Positions 13,826 through 23,865 of a stretch of 64,000 bases of DNA are shown one piece after another (positions within the stretch are counted from its first letter, which is position 1; every line of letters begins with the position of its first letter). The notes under the pieces were generated by a model that was not told the origin of the DNA, ran no database searches, and saw nothing but the letters and a program-made list of their open reading frames with translations. Source of the stretch: Chionoecetes opilio (lineage: Eukaryota; Arthropoda; Malacostraca; Decapoda; Majidae). The translations under genes were made by a program, and so were the position numbers. Location: positions 360,717 through 424,716 of the forward strand of contig JACEEZ010009345.1 in NCBI GenBank assembly GCA_016584305.1, read 5' to 3'.

Positions 13826-13835
13826 GACACACACA
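13482..13835 (-). mobile_element. tRNA-Val-like SINE flanked by CA repeats
   Basis: A unit of about 300 bp lies between two CA arrays. Its minus-strand head (13704-13774) folds like a tRNA and the rest forms the SINE body, including a run of 11 G near 13603-13614. The orientation is minus because the pol III boxes read on that strand. Confidence 0.55.
13704..13774 (-). other. tRNA-Val(UAC)-like sequence, SINE head or pseudo-tRNA
   Basis: On the minus strand the acceptor ACTCCGT pairs with a 3' GCGGAGC. A D arm with GTGTAGTGGTTAGC, an anticodon loop CTTACAA (anticodon UAC) and a T arm CCGGGTTCGATCCCCGG follow. The anticodon stem has one mismatch and one base is missing between acceptor and D arm. 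It sits inside a repeat with a CA tail, so a SINE head is more likely than a working tRNA gene. Confidence 0.55.
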
Positions 13836-13887
13836 CTTTCGCTTATATTATTATAGATATATTAGTTGTTACTTCTCCCAATAGTGT

Positions 13888-13964
13888 GGCTTTGTGGTGT
13901 AGTGGGTAGCACGCCCAGTTGCGGCTCCGCGGGCCCAGGTTCAGTTCCCACCTGGTGGTACCTT
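13888..13964 (+). other. tRNA-like segment, probable SINE fragment
   Basis: GTGGTGTAGTGGGTAGCACG (A box) is followed at normal spacing by CCAGGTTCAGTTCCCACC (B box region). The arm pairings are imperfect and no clear anticodon can be assigned. Confidence 0.45.
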
Positions 13965-14196
13965 ATTTCAGTATATATTATTATCATGTCTGATTGTGTA
14001 TGTGTGTGAGTGCGTGTGCTAAAAATGCATAGAGTATTGATCTTGATGTCAGAGGGAGTAATAATTTGATTTAAATAAGTCTCAATCAACAGTTACATTG
14101 GACGCCACAGATGGCGCTCGTGTTAGACATCACAAATTATGCTTAGGCTAGGGCCTCAGCTTTCCTATCTTGCTTGTAGGGTCTTTGGGTTGATAC

Positions 14197-15890
14197 CTGC
14201 AAAGTGTAGCAGCTTTGATTTATGAGTGATTCACGAGGAGTACGTAACCTCGCGCAGTGCCAATAGAGTGATCAATTAAAACTGAAGAGTCAATGATACG
14301 CTCCCGCTGGCCTGATGACACTTCGGCGGCCCTTCATTTCAAAGTTCAGTTTTGACTTTCATGATGAAAAAAATCACACTGGTTACCAAGCAGCATAGAG
14401 TAAGAGTATCATCGCGTGATAAGTGTGAGGTCCGCAATTGCCTTCACAATTTGCCCTTAGTTATTCAGAAGTGAAGTGTGCACGAAGCATGAGATAAAGC
14501 CGAAGGCATAGCGACCTACATGATTAATGTTGGTGCTTCACTGGCAGCAACGCCACCTAAAAACGGAGGGGAAAAGATGACTTGGAATCAAACTCTCACA
14601 GATAACTTTTTTGTCTTTGCGTGTCCCGAGCGGCGATCAGCGACGCCCCAGGAAGCCTGAGTCACGACCTCAAATGGAATGTAAGTAGGTAGTTATGGAG
14701 AGCGAGAGCCAGTGGTGCCGCGGGTATGAACCAGAATTCTCCCTCCCCGTAAGTCAACAAAGAAGGTGCACGAAGTTGGACTTTCCTATTAACTTTGCGT
14801 TTGTTGGCAAACAAAAATAATTTTCATGGAATACCAATTATATGTTTACTGCACTTGCTGCGAAATTACTCTTTATGCGCTTGCTGCTTTAGAGAGCGGC
14901 ATCCAATGAAAACACTTTATGCAAAACTATCGTAATGTTTCGAAGTGCTTGCATTTAGAAACACGGTTTTACACGATGAAGTGATGGGTCACTGAAATAT
15001 GTAGATACGCGAATTATTAGCAATGGATGCGAGGCAAGACTTATGTTTGAAAAATGAATGCCTTGTCTGGAACACACTTGCTGCAGAGTTGAAGTATTCT
15101 CTTCTAAGCCATATGAACAAACATTTTCAGAAGCGTGTAAGCGGGGCATCCTTAGCAAATGTTTATTCGTTATCCTAGTTTAAGTTTTCCATTATGCACG
15201 TGCAACTCTTATCCTGCGCCATTTACTTTCTCTGGGCACAAAAGGATAAAACCTTTTCTGGTCCTCCTTGCTCGCTCATGGAGAAAACTGAACGTGCGTT
15301 CAGTGCACCAGGAGGCACGTCAGCATTAGAGAACGGCATGAACCTCGTAGACATTAAGGAATAAGAAAAAGTGTCCCCCTAATCTAGAAGACTGTTATAA
15401 TCAAAGCAATTAAGTCCTTTAACAACCCACAAACTACGTAGCAAAAAAAATAAAAAAATAAGATGATATCCTACCCACACTCCTCTGCGACGTTGTTAAA
15501 GAGTTCGAAGCACTAACGAACCCTATCAATATAAGCTTTAAAAACATACTACAAAACTTTACCAACACTATTACTAACTCACATTTGCCAACATTTATAA
15601 CTTAAATAACGTTACAGGTCAAGAATTATTGGTCAAAAGTCAACATATAAGGGCGTGGGTAGGAAATAAGGAATAGGTTTAGCGTTTCGAAGCAGTGTTG
15701 AGTTCCTTGAGTAATCCGGTACGAGCCACAGTCGAGAGCGAGCCAGCGAGGGGGCAGGACGTGTGTGCAGGCAGCTGGGAGGAGGAAGAACATAATTTTT
15801 GGCCAAACAACGCTTTATTTTGTTGCTTTTCTTCATATTTCTGCAGCGTAAGGTAATAGGGAGGAAGTGTGAGAGGAAAGAGTGGCCTGA
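14197..15890. other. Non-coding stretch, nothing recognised
   Basis: No exon pair, domain, long repeat or element end could be supported here. Confidence 0.5.
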
Positions 15891-16019
15891 CAGTGGCGGG
15901 TCTAGGGGGAGGCCACGGCCACCCCAGACCTAAGCCAGAGGTCTAATGAAAATTCAACCATTTATTTTCAATGGCTATGCCGTGGCCACCCCTGTCATAA
16001 TTTTCTGGCGGCGCCACTG
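15891..16019. mobile_element. Short hAT-like MITE (termini CAGTGGCG)
   Basis: A 129-bp segment begins CAGTGGCG and ends CGCCACTG, with internal complementary halves (GGCCACGGCCACC against GTGGCCACCCC regions). CAGTGGCG ends are common in hAT-derived MITEs. No matching 8-bp flanking duplication is visible, so the copy is old or the boundary is off. Confidence 0.55.
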
Positions 16020-16145
16020 TGAGTGGGAGAAGGAGGAAGGGAGGGAGAGCTTACGTGTGATTTGAGGTTGTTTAGTCCACCCTGCAAAGTAATGGCTGTT
16101 GCCTCGTTATCTTTCTACCTTATATAACGTCAGATCGGCTATAGC

Positions 16146-16408
16146 CAGTGGCGTAGGTGACATGCCCCCCATGAGAATCCGGAGCCAACCAGGTGACACC
16201 CCACTGGCCATGGCTGCCGTAAGCTTGGACTTGTGACTGACGATATGCCCCTATACCCTTCTATGTGGCATCATAATGCCCCTGAGCTTCGTTTGCCATA
16301 GTGCCCCCCAAGGATAATATATATTTTATCCTTGGTGCCCCCTCCCCATACACAGCTGTGCCCCCCAAGGTCAAAATATCCATTGATATATACCTAGCTA
16401 CGCCAGTG
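16146..16408. mobile_element. Second hAT-like MITE (termini CAGTGGCGTAG)
   Basis: Begins CAGTGGCGTAG and ends CTACGCCAGTG, about 263 bp. The interior repeats GTGCCCCCCAAGG-like words. No clear target duplication is seen. Confidence 0.5.
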
Positions 16409-18166
16409 CTGTTATTGTTGTTTTATATTCATGAACAAAATTAAGAATGGAATCTACTTCCTTCACGGACTTCGACGGATGCTGCAAAGCATATTGTAAA
16501 TAATTTGAAGTCCTGTGAGTTGCATGACTCTGCACTGCAGAGTTTAACTGATAGACTACAGCAACGTCTGTATAGTGAGTGATCCCCTTAAAGGAAATTG
16601 TAAAAGAAAACGTGAGTTATTAAAGTAAGAGCTTTAAGTTACTGAGAATATATAAGTACCACAACAAACTTATACCAGTCCCACTTGAGTAACTTTTAAC
16701 CTCTTTTTGACCACGTGAGGCAACACTCTTAATAATTAAAACTAGAGAAACACACTGGCTTGGAATAGGAGGAATGCAAGACTATGTTAAGTGAATAAAA
16801 TCCTACGGTCCTAACCAGCAAAGCGCTTTGTGGATAGATATGAAAAAGCCCATTTGCATTCTTTTGTAACGTACATTTTAGAATATAAGTACACGAGAAT
16901 AAATTATATAACATTTTAAAATATTCAGTAACTACCTGAATTATTTTTCATTTTAAGCACAGCAGTTAAACACACGTGCGTCAGAATGGAGCCATAAATT
17001 CCCTGGATGCTGCGAGTGTGTCACGGCGTGGACGGTGGAATATGGCGTTTTATCACTTGACCTATTTAACATAAATGGAGATGACGCAAGGGATCAGTCT
17101 GCTTCCATACTGTAAAGGGGGCGATCCATAGTGACACGCGTCAGTGTAGACGTAAATCAAGCAAAATAACATTAAAGTAGCCACCTGTCGGTTAATAAAT
17201 AGTCTACCATTTTATACATAATATCTTCAGTAGTGTATCAGTATATCCTAAGTATGTACTTGTATATCATAGAGTGTATGAATGCATTTGCGATTAATTA
17301 TATATTGGAAGAACTGGATAGTGGAACTGTTACGGAACATTCCATTGGAAGAGATTTTCAGATTTCATTCATGCCTTAGAACTTTGTGTCCCCTTGTGCG
17401 AAACTTTCAAAGCTCTAAATTAAAACTTTTGATTTCTGCAATAGACTCATTAAGGTGAAGCAATGCTGAACACCACTAAATTGTATTTCAGGTACTGAAT
17501 AGCAGAGGAGGACGATCACAACTGTGTGACTTGGTAATCTGCTATTACAGAGCAGGTTAAGTGTCCTCATTGCTGCTGCAGCATTTCTTAAAATGCCAAG
17601 ACTTTGTGGTGCATGTATAGGACCTGTCTTTGAGAGACCTTTAAAAATCCTCTGTCACTAATATCCTACCTTGCAGAAGGTATTGAGGCTGTACCCCTCC
17701 ATTTATAACATGTCACATGCAGCACCAGGTACATTCAGTGGTGGAACATAAATACCCATTCTACACTTTTTCCAGTTGACAGAGGGGAAGACTCGGAAGA
17801 CGTCACATGAAGGACGTCAGTGAAGGAGGCAGCTTGAGGTATACTGTGGTAAAAATTCTGTCAATGGCAAGAGAAAGAAATGGAGGGAAATCAGGCCAGC
17901 AGTCCGAGGCTCTTAGTATCCACCGGATGGGAATTAATACAAGTAAGTCGTCAGTCTATATGGAGGTAGAATGACCATTTGAAAATCCATACACTGGATT
18001 TCCTCATTCTGGCCACAGCCAACCACTGACACATTATAGCACAAATCAGCCACACCAGACTAAATTCCCAAGAGTTTTACACTACACAGCACATGAAGAC
18101 CATACTTTTGACTTGCTAACTCTTCTAATATCTGTCAGAAGGCTGAAGGCATATATCTTTTCACTC
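16409..18166. other. Non-coding stretch, nothing recognised
   Basis: AT-rich sequence without supportable exons, repeats or element ends. Confidence 0.5.
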
Positions 18167-18741
18167 AAATTAAAACAACTGAACTTCAAATTAAAACAAG
18201 TGAATCTCAAATTAAAACAACTGAAGTTTAAATTAAAGCAAGTGAAGTTTAAATTAAAACAACTTTAGTTTAAATTAAAACAACTTTAGTTTAAATCAAA
18301 ACAACTGAAGTTTAAATTAGAACAACTGAAGTTTAAATTAAAACAACTGAAGTTTATATAAAAACACCTTTAGTTTAAATTAAAATAACTGAACTTCAAA
18401 TTAAAATAATTGAATTTCAAATTAAAAGAAAAAATTCATCTATTATATTTTGAAATTCATTTGTTTTATTTTGAAGTTCTGTTGTTCTAATTTGAGTGAA
18501 AAGGTGTATTATGAAAACTCCCAGAAATGTAACATGCTTCCTGCAAACTTTTTCTTATCTTTACCAGAGTGCTGCCAGCAAAGGGAAGAGAGGGGAAAAA
18601 TTATTCATGAAAAGATATACCACTTTTAAATATTTTTACCCAGCATACTACATAGATAAAGCAACACAGGATGAAGTAACGTATAACTATTCCGTGTATG
18701 TTAGTACACATACTGTAGTTTTAGAAAAGAAAACCAGTTAC

Positions 18742-19115
18742 ATTTTTTGGCACTCAAAAATTTGTGGTCAAATTTTTTTGGCACTCAAAAACATTTGGCA
18801 CTTCAAAATTTTTGGCACGCAAAATTTGTTGGCACTCAAAAATGTTTGGCACTTAAAACATTTTGTTACTTAACCAAAAATATTTGGCACTCCATTTTTT
18901 TGGCACTCAAACAATTTTTGGCACTCAAAACAATTTGGCACACATTTTTGGCACTCACATTTTTGGCACTCAAAATTTGTTGGCACCCACATTTTTTTGG
19001 CACTCAAAAATTGTTGGCACTCAAAAAATTTGGCGCAAAATATTTTGGCACAAAAATTTCTTGCACTCATAACAAAATTTGGCACTCAAACATTTTTGCC
19101 ACTCAATTTTTTTTG
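18742..19115 (+). repeat. GGCACTCAAAA array, left arm
   Basis: About 20 variable units of 14-20 bp sharing TTTTTGGCACTCAAAA. Spacing varies through A and T run lengths while the GGCACTC core is kept. Confidence 0.9.
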
Positions 19116-19171
19116 CCATTTTATTGCTAGTGAGTGAGGGAGGAGTGACAGCCTGGGGGTACTTAGTTGAG

Positions 19172-19875
19172 TGGCAAAAATGTTTGTGCCAAATTTTTTA
19201 GTGCCAGAAAATTTTAAGTGCCAAAAATGTTTGAATGCCAAAAAAAAATTGTGCCCAAATTGTTTGAGTGCCAACAATTTTTGAGTGCCAAAAAAAAATT
19301 TGTCATAAAAAAATATATTTGAGTGGCAAACATTTTTGAGTGCCAAAAATGTGCCATAATTTTTTGTGCCAAAAAAATTAGTGCCAAATTTTTTGAGTGG
19401 CAAACATTTTTGATTGTGACAAAAAATTTGCCAAAATTTTGTGCGTGCCAAATTTTTTTGAGTGCCAAACATTTTTGAGTGCCAAAAAATTTAGTGCCAA
19501 CATTTTTTGAGTGCCGAAAAAAATTGTGCCAAAAAATATTGAGTGCCAACATTTTTTCAGTGCCAAAAATTTGGCACATTTTTTAGTGCCAAAATAATAT
19601 AAATTTGAGTGCCAAAAATTTGTCCCAAAAATTTACGAGTGCCAAACATTTAAGAGTGGCAAACAATTTCGAGTGCCAAATGCAAGCAAGCAAGCATGCA
19701 ATTTAGTGACAAAATGTTTTGAGTGCCAAAAATGTTTTGAGTGCCAAAAAAAAAGATGTGCCAAAAAATTTTGAGTGCTTAAAAAATTTGAGTGCCAAAC
19801 ATTTTGTTTGAGTGACAAAATTTTTTAAGTGCCAAAAATGTTTGAGTACCAAAATTTTTTAAGGGCCAAAAATGT
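19172..19875 (-). repeat. GGCACTCAAAA array, right arm (inverted)
   Basis: The same core in inverted orientation (GAGTGCCAAAA), about 35 units and roughly twice as long as the left array, so the arms have expanded independently. Confidence 0.9.
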
Positions 19876-20884
19876 AACTTTTGTTTTCTTTTGTATAACT
19901 ACAGTATGTGTAATAACATACACGGAATAGGTATACGTTACTTCATCCTGTGTTGCTTTATCTATGTAGTATGCTGTGTCAAAATATTTAAAAGAATGGT
20001 ATATCTTTTCATAAATAATTTTTTCCCTCTTCCCTTTGCTGGCAGCACTCTGGTAAAGATAAGAAAAAGTTTGCAGGAAGAAATGTTACTTTTCTGGGGG
20101 TTTTCAAAATACAACTTTTCACTCAAATTAGAACAACAGAACTTCAAAATAAAACAAATTAATTTAAAAATATAATATTTTTTTTTCTTTTAATTTGAAT
20201 TTAGTTATTTTATTTTAAAAGTTGTTATTTTAATTTTAAGTTCAGTTGTTTTAATTTGAGTGAAAAGGTGTAGTAACAGATGGTAACTACCCAGGGCTGG
20301 TAAACAATACACGTGTAGTGGAGCACTGATATGTATCCCAGCCTGGACACCAGTACGTAGGGAAAAGAAAACACCTAGAATAATTTTAGCAATTTTATGG
20401 CATAAATTTTCAAAACATATTAATTTCTAGGTGTCCATTACCATCTTGAATACTTTGAATGTTCAAGTATTTCTTCTGACCCCACTCCCACAAAAATGTA
20501 TTACATAAACAATTACTAATCTTTTATCCAAGGAATTAGCATTAATGTATAATACACATACAAATGTATTTTAGGAGAGGTAGCAGCATACCTATCTCTA
20601 TTAAGTACATACATTATATAGCATCATGATGGAGGAACAAAACTGATGCTTGACCATTATATAATACTTGTAACGTTTAAAGTTAAATAGGCAAATAGGC
20701 AACATTTTCATTATAATGGAGAAAAAATTCTTTATCAGTCATAATCTGGTATACGTACAAGTTGAACACTATCACCCGTGACTGTGTTTCTTAGTAAACA
20801 AGGCAAGGGAAATTCAGACCATTCAAAATTTGTGTTTCATTGAACTTGACAGCAGTGCCTGCATTGTTTGCTTTGTAGATTGTT

Positions 20885-21475
20885 TCAAGATTACTTACAA
20901 TATGGCATTGACAATCACCAAGTTGTGCAAGTAGAATTCTAAATTACATTTTGTTGGTATCTTCAGTCGTCTTTCAGGTCTGCCGTAGACAATCTTCAGA
21001 AGAGTAGTCAAGCAGGCAGATGGCATGTTTATATTGATTGTGTGGAGTAGTTAGTGTGTGAGAGTAAGGCATGAAGCAAAGCCCATAAGAGTCCATGAAG
21101 CACTAAGCCCAACGGCTAGTGGCTGGAGGTCTCCTGTGAGAAGGAAGGTTATAGAAAATCTCAACAAACCAAACATCAACACCGAGGCTGCTTCCAGAGT
21201 CAAGCTTTCCTTCTCACAGAAGACTTCCAGCTGTTAGGCTTAGCGCTTCATGCTCTCTGATTGGCTTTGCATCTTGAGCTATTTTCATGCACTGCTCCTC
21301 TCAATGAGCACGGTAACCTCCTACGTGACTTCACTTCTCTCCTGAAAATGGTCTACCACAGACCGAAAGATGTCACGAGATGCCAACAAAAAATGGAATT
21401 TAGAATTCTATTTCAAGCAACCTAGTGATTGCCAATGCCATATTGTAAAAAGTATTTAAAAAAACTACTTACAAA
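20885..21475. mobile_element. Foldback element, ~590 bp
   Basis: The left arm reads CTTACAATATGGCATTGACA ... TTTTGTTGGTATCTTCAG ... CTGGAGGTCTCCTGTGAGAA. The right arm carries the complements in reverse order (TTCTCACAGAAGACTTCCAG, GATGCCAACAAAA, TGCCAATGCCATATTG). The arms are diverged by substitutions and indels. No coding capacity. Confidence 0.7.
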
Positions 21476-21544
21476 TCAAATAATAGTCCCCACTGTCAAC
21501 TTAAATATATCATGCATTTTTAATACTTCCCAATATATACAAGA

Positions 21545-21700
21545 CATGATCAAAAAGTTCCAAGACTAATATCTCCAACAAAAAGCAGACAACAGACTAG
21601 ATTTAATATGGCCACCATCCCCTTCAAAGTAGTCATCTTGTGCATCGCTACACCAATCCCAGGCCAGCCAGGATGGGAAAGCTGCCGGGAAGTCCTATTC
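21545..21700 (-). pseudogene. Mariner-type transposase C-terminal remnant
   Basis: A minus-strand frame reads WCSDAQDDYFEGDGGHIKS before a stop. This resembles the conserved mariner transposase ending in which a (C/S)xxxxGxYFEGD motif closes the protein. Only a short C-terminal piece remains, next to the left edge of the composite inverted repeat. Confidence 0.45.
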
Positions 21701-22036
21701 ATTAATTCTCTTTCCAAATGTCTGACAAGAGAATGTTTATGGTTCGCTCAGTTATATAAGTAGTATTTAAGTTGCATGTATCCCAAGAAGTCTTTCGTCT
21801 TAATCAAACCATCTTCAGGAGAGGTCGGCAGTGGGTGTGGCTACACATATGAGCCAACCAGCTGGTGAGCAGTGTGTGGCGATGAGACAATTGCTGCTGA
21901 ATGTTGATGGTGGGTTTATTTATGTGAATGTACATTGCTTTTCCTTAGCCATGCTATATCTGGTTCTTTATGAAGAATAGATGTGTAGTCTTATATGTAG
22001 TTTGGTAGATTTTGATCCATATTTTGTTATGGTGTC

Positions 22037-22164
22037 CCGTCAGATGCAATCAATCAATCAATCATTGGGGGCATACGCCGGGGGGGGGGGCACGTCGCCT
22101 TGCCCACCCTACGATGCCACTCCCGGGGCTCACCACGCGCGAGTCCCCATGCAGGCTCCCTTCT
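22037..22164 (-). mobile_element. SINE fragment with (AATC)n tail
   Basis: Four AATC units precede GGGGGCATACGC, followed by a run of 11 G. The same GGGGGCATACGC word opens the reverse-oriented SINE at 47714, which supports a shared family. Confidence 0.45.
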
Positions 22165-22440
22165 CAAGCATTCTTAGGCTTTTATTTGGGCAGGTATCTA
22201 TGATTCTGAAATGGTCATAAGATGTGGTAATATTACATGATATACAGTGGTCCCTCACGGCTGAGTGAAGAGGCGACCGCAGTTGACGACCTGACCTGCT
22301 TGACTGACCTCCGTGTTCATCTGTCTGAACCTTGAGGGCCCGGAGGCTGCTGCCAATACACCCGGCCGGGCAGCCTGGGCAAGAAAATTGATAAATGACA
22401 GATAAGCCCAGTTCAGTCGGCACGCGGCCTTTAAAATGAA
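22165..22440 (-). pseudogene. GIY-YIG endonuclease remnant (Penelope-like)
   Basis: A minus-strand frame reads VIYQFSCPGCPAGCIGSSLR and continues with EHGG and SAVRDHCISCNIT. This fits the GIY-YIG domain of Penelope-like retroelements, where VVYxF(T/S)C...YIG...EH is conserved. The YIG tyrosine position is Cys here, and the preceding reverse transcriptase is absent. It is a dead fragment inside the composite inverted repeat. Confidence 0.6.
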
Positions 22441-22639
22441 AAAAATAACCAATCTTAAAAGAGTTGATGAAAATTTTATTTAAAATCAATAGGTGGGTAA
22501 ACTAAAATGAAAGTTATATAGTAAAATATTAATTTTAAAGGCCGCGTGCCGACTGAACTGCGCTTATCTGTCATTTATTGATTTTCTTGCCCAGGCTGCC
22601 CGGCCGGGTGTATTGGCAGCAGCCTCCGGGCCCTCAAAC
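22333..22639. repeat. Hairpin with ~115-bp arms
   Basis: TGAGGGCCCGGAGGCTGCTG at 22333 is the complement of CAGCAGCCTCCGGGCCCTCA ending at 22639. The arms continue through the CGGCCGGGCAGCCTGGGCAAG and GTCGGCACGCGGCC words to a loop at about 22447-22520. The right arm is a second, inverted copy of the GIY-YIG fragment. Confidence 0.85.
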
Positions 22640-23224
22640 TCTTCTTGTAGTGGAGTGCAATGTCTTGAGTGGGTTTGTTAGTCCATACCCGTATTCAAGT
22701 GTCAATGAAAGACGTCAATTTCACTTTGGTGAAACCATTGTTGTTAAGGAGCTGGCTGACTCTTCTTAGTTCAGTGTTTGTGGAGGTCCAGCAGCAGCAA
22801 TTAGTAAGGGCTCTCTTAACAAAAGTTTATAAAACAGTGTCTGTATTAGTCAAGGCAGAATGCTAAGTTTGAAGGTTTCAAATATACTTCAGTAGCGAAG
22901 TTGTGAGCAGTCTGGAGGATGAGAATATCCACATACAAACTTAGCATCCTGCCAAAGACAGATGCAGCATTATCAACTCTGTTATTACGAGAGCCCTTAC
23001 TCATTATTCCTGCGGGGCCTCCACAAACACTGAACAAAGAAGGGTCGGCCGGCTCCTTACCACAAAGATGCTTATGCCTAAAGTGACATTGACCAAGTCA
23101 TTCAACGACTTGTGGATACATTTATGGCCCAACAAACTCCACAAACAAACTTACTCAAGACATCACACTTGACTGCAAGAACCACATGTCTTCCACCTGA
23201 AAGCAAGATGATAAAGCCGTGAGA

Positions 23225-23560
23225 CCTACCAACGCTGACACTCATCTGAAGCTCATAGTTTATTACAAAACAAAACGAACCTCCAGTCTTGTTTATAAGA
23301 ACAACTGCCCACCACCCACCAGTAACCTGCAAGAGGTGAGCCTGATATATCAATACACCTGCAGCATTGGAGACTACAGTCACCTAAATAAAGATAGGAT
23401 GGTGATATCTGCTCCACCACCACCATCCTATTAAAAAGAATAACAGCACAGCTGCAGGACAGCGCAATCTGACGGCACACCATAACAAAATATGGATCAA
23501 TATCTACCACAGTAATGATAAGACTGCACATCTATTCCTCATGAAGAACCAGATATAGCA
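23225..23560 (+). pseudogene. Penelope-like element fragment
   Basis: Reading frames with interruptions give LKLIVYYKTKRTSSLVYKNN, then LIYQYTC, then TAQLQDSAI. These correspond in order to the linker and GIY-YIG region of Penelope-like elements. A stop and frame changes after about 23430 show decay. Confidence 0.5.
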
Positions 23561-23865
23561 TGGCTAAGGAAAAGCAATGTACATCCACATAAATAAACCC
23601 ACCATCAACCTTCAGCAGCAATTGTCTCATCGCCACACACTGCTCACCAGCTGGTTGGCTGATGTGTGCAGCCACCAGTCATGCTTGCACACGGCTAACA
23701 TATACAGGCTCTCCTCTCCTCTCCTGCTACTGTTCTCGCTCCACTGCCAGCCTCTCCTGAAGATGGTTAAATCATGACTAAGATTTTTTAGGACACATGC
23801 AATTTATCACTTACCCAGCTGAGCAACCACCAACGATCTCTTGTCAGACATTTGGAAAGAGAATC

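Larger units (their letters stand above)
12633..14186. mobile_element. TIR element with 10-bp target duplication (MULE-like, non-autonomous)
   Basis: The ends are inverted repeats matching at 27 of 28 positions: AAAGACCCTACACGCAAG at 12633, with its complement finishing in GTAGGGTCTTT at 14186. Directly outside both ends is the same 10-bp word GGGTTGATAC (12623-12632 and 14187-14196). A 9-10 bp duplication with TIRs is characteristic of Mutator-like elements. No transposase is visible inside. The interior is a mosaic of a C-rich minisatellite, two tRNA-derived segments, CA repeats and a block shared with the element at 54529. It may be a non-autonomous element that gathered SINE insertions. 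The superfamily is an inference from duplication length. Confidence 0.65.
18167..20267. mobile_element. Large foldback element with tandem-repeat arms
   Basis: The 2.1-kb unit starts CTTTTCACTCAAATTA and ends with its complement. From each end inward there is: an AT-rich block of ~21-bp repeats (AATTAAAACAACTGAAGTTT-like) that itself begins and ends with CTTTTCACTC in inverted orientation (18167-18503 and 20115-20267); a unique ~230-bp arm (18504-18741 against 19876-20114) containing GGATGAAGTAACGTATA and AAGAGAGGGGAAAAA; and an array of GGCACTCAAAA units on the left, opposite GAGTGCCAAAA units on the right. The centre lies near 19116-19170. No transposase and no target duplication could be found. 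It resembles Foldback/Galileo-type elements in architecture only. Confidence 0.7.
21705..23865. mobile_element. Nested inverted-repeat cluster of Penelope-like fragments
   Basis: Outer arms at 21705-22045 and 23460-23865 are inverted copies (for example TTTCCAAATGTCTGACAAGA at the left and its complement near 23840-23860). Between them are a second inverted pair (22333-22446 against about 22520-22639) and a third (about 22650-22860 against 22930-23180). Protein remnants on both strands look like GIY-YIG regions of Penelope-like elements, which often occur as inverted or tandem partial copies. The repeated 5'-truncated inverted insertion typical of that class is the simplest explanation. Confidence 0.55.

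Noticed and set aside
15883..16027. 8-bp target duplication for the CAGTGGCG MITE
   Set aside because: Flanks TGGCCTGA and TGAGTGGG do not match.
18496..19818. Several 60-130 codon frames with FGTQ/WHSK repeats
   Set aside because: Translations of the GGCACTCAAAA arrays.
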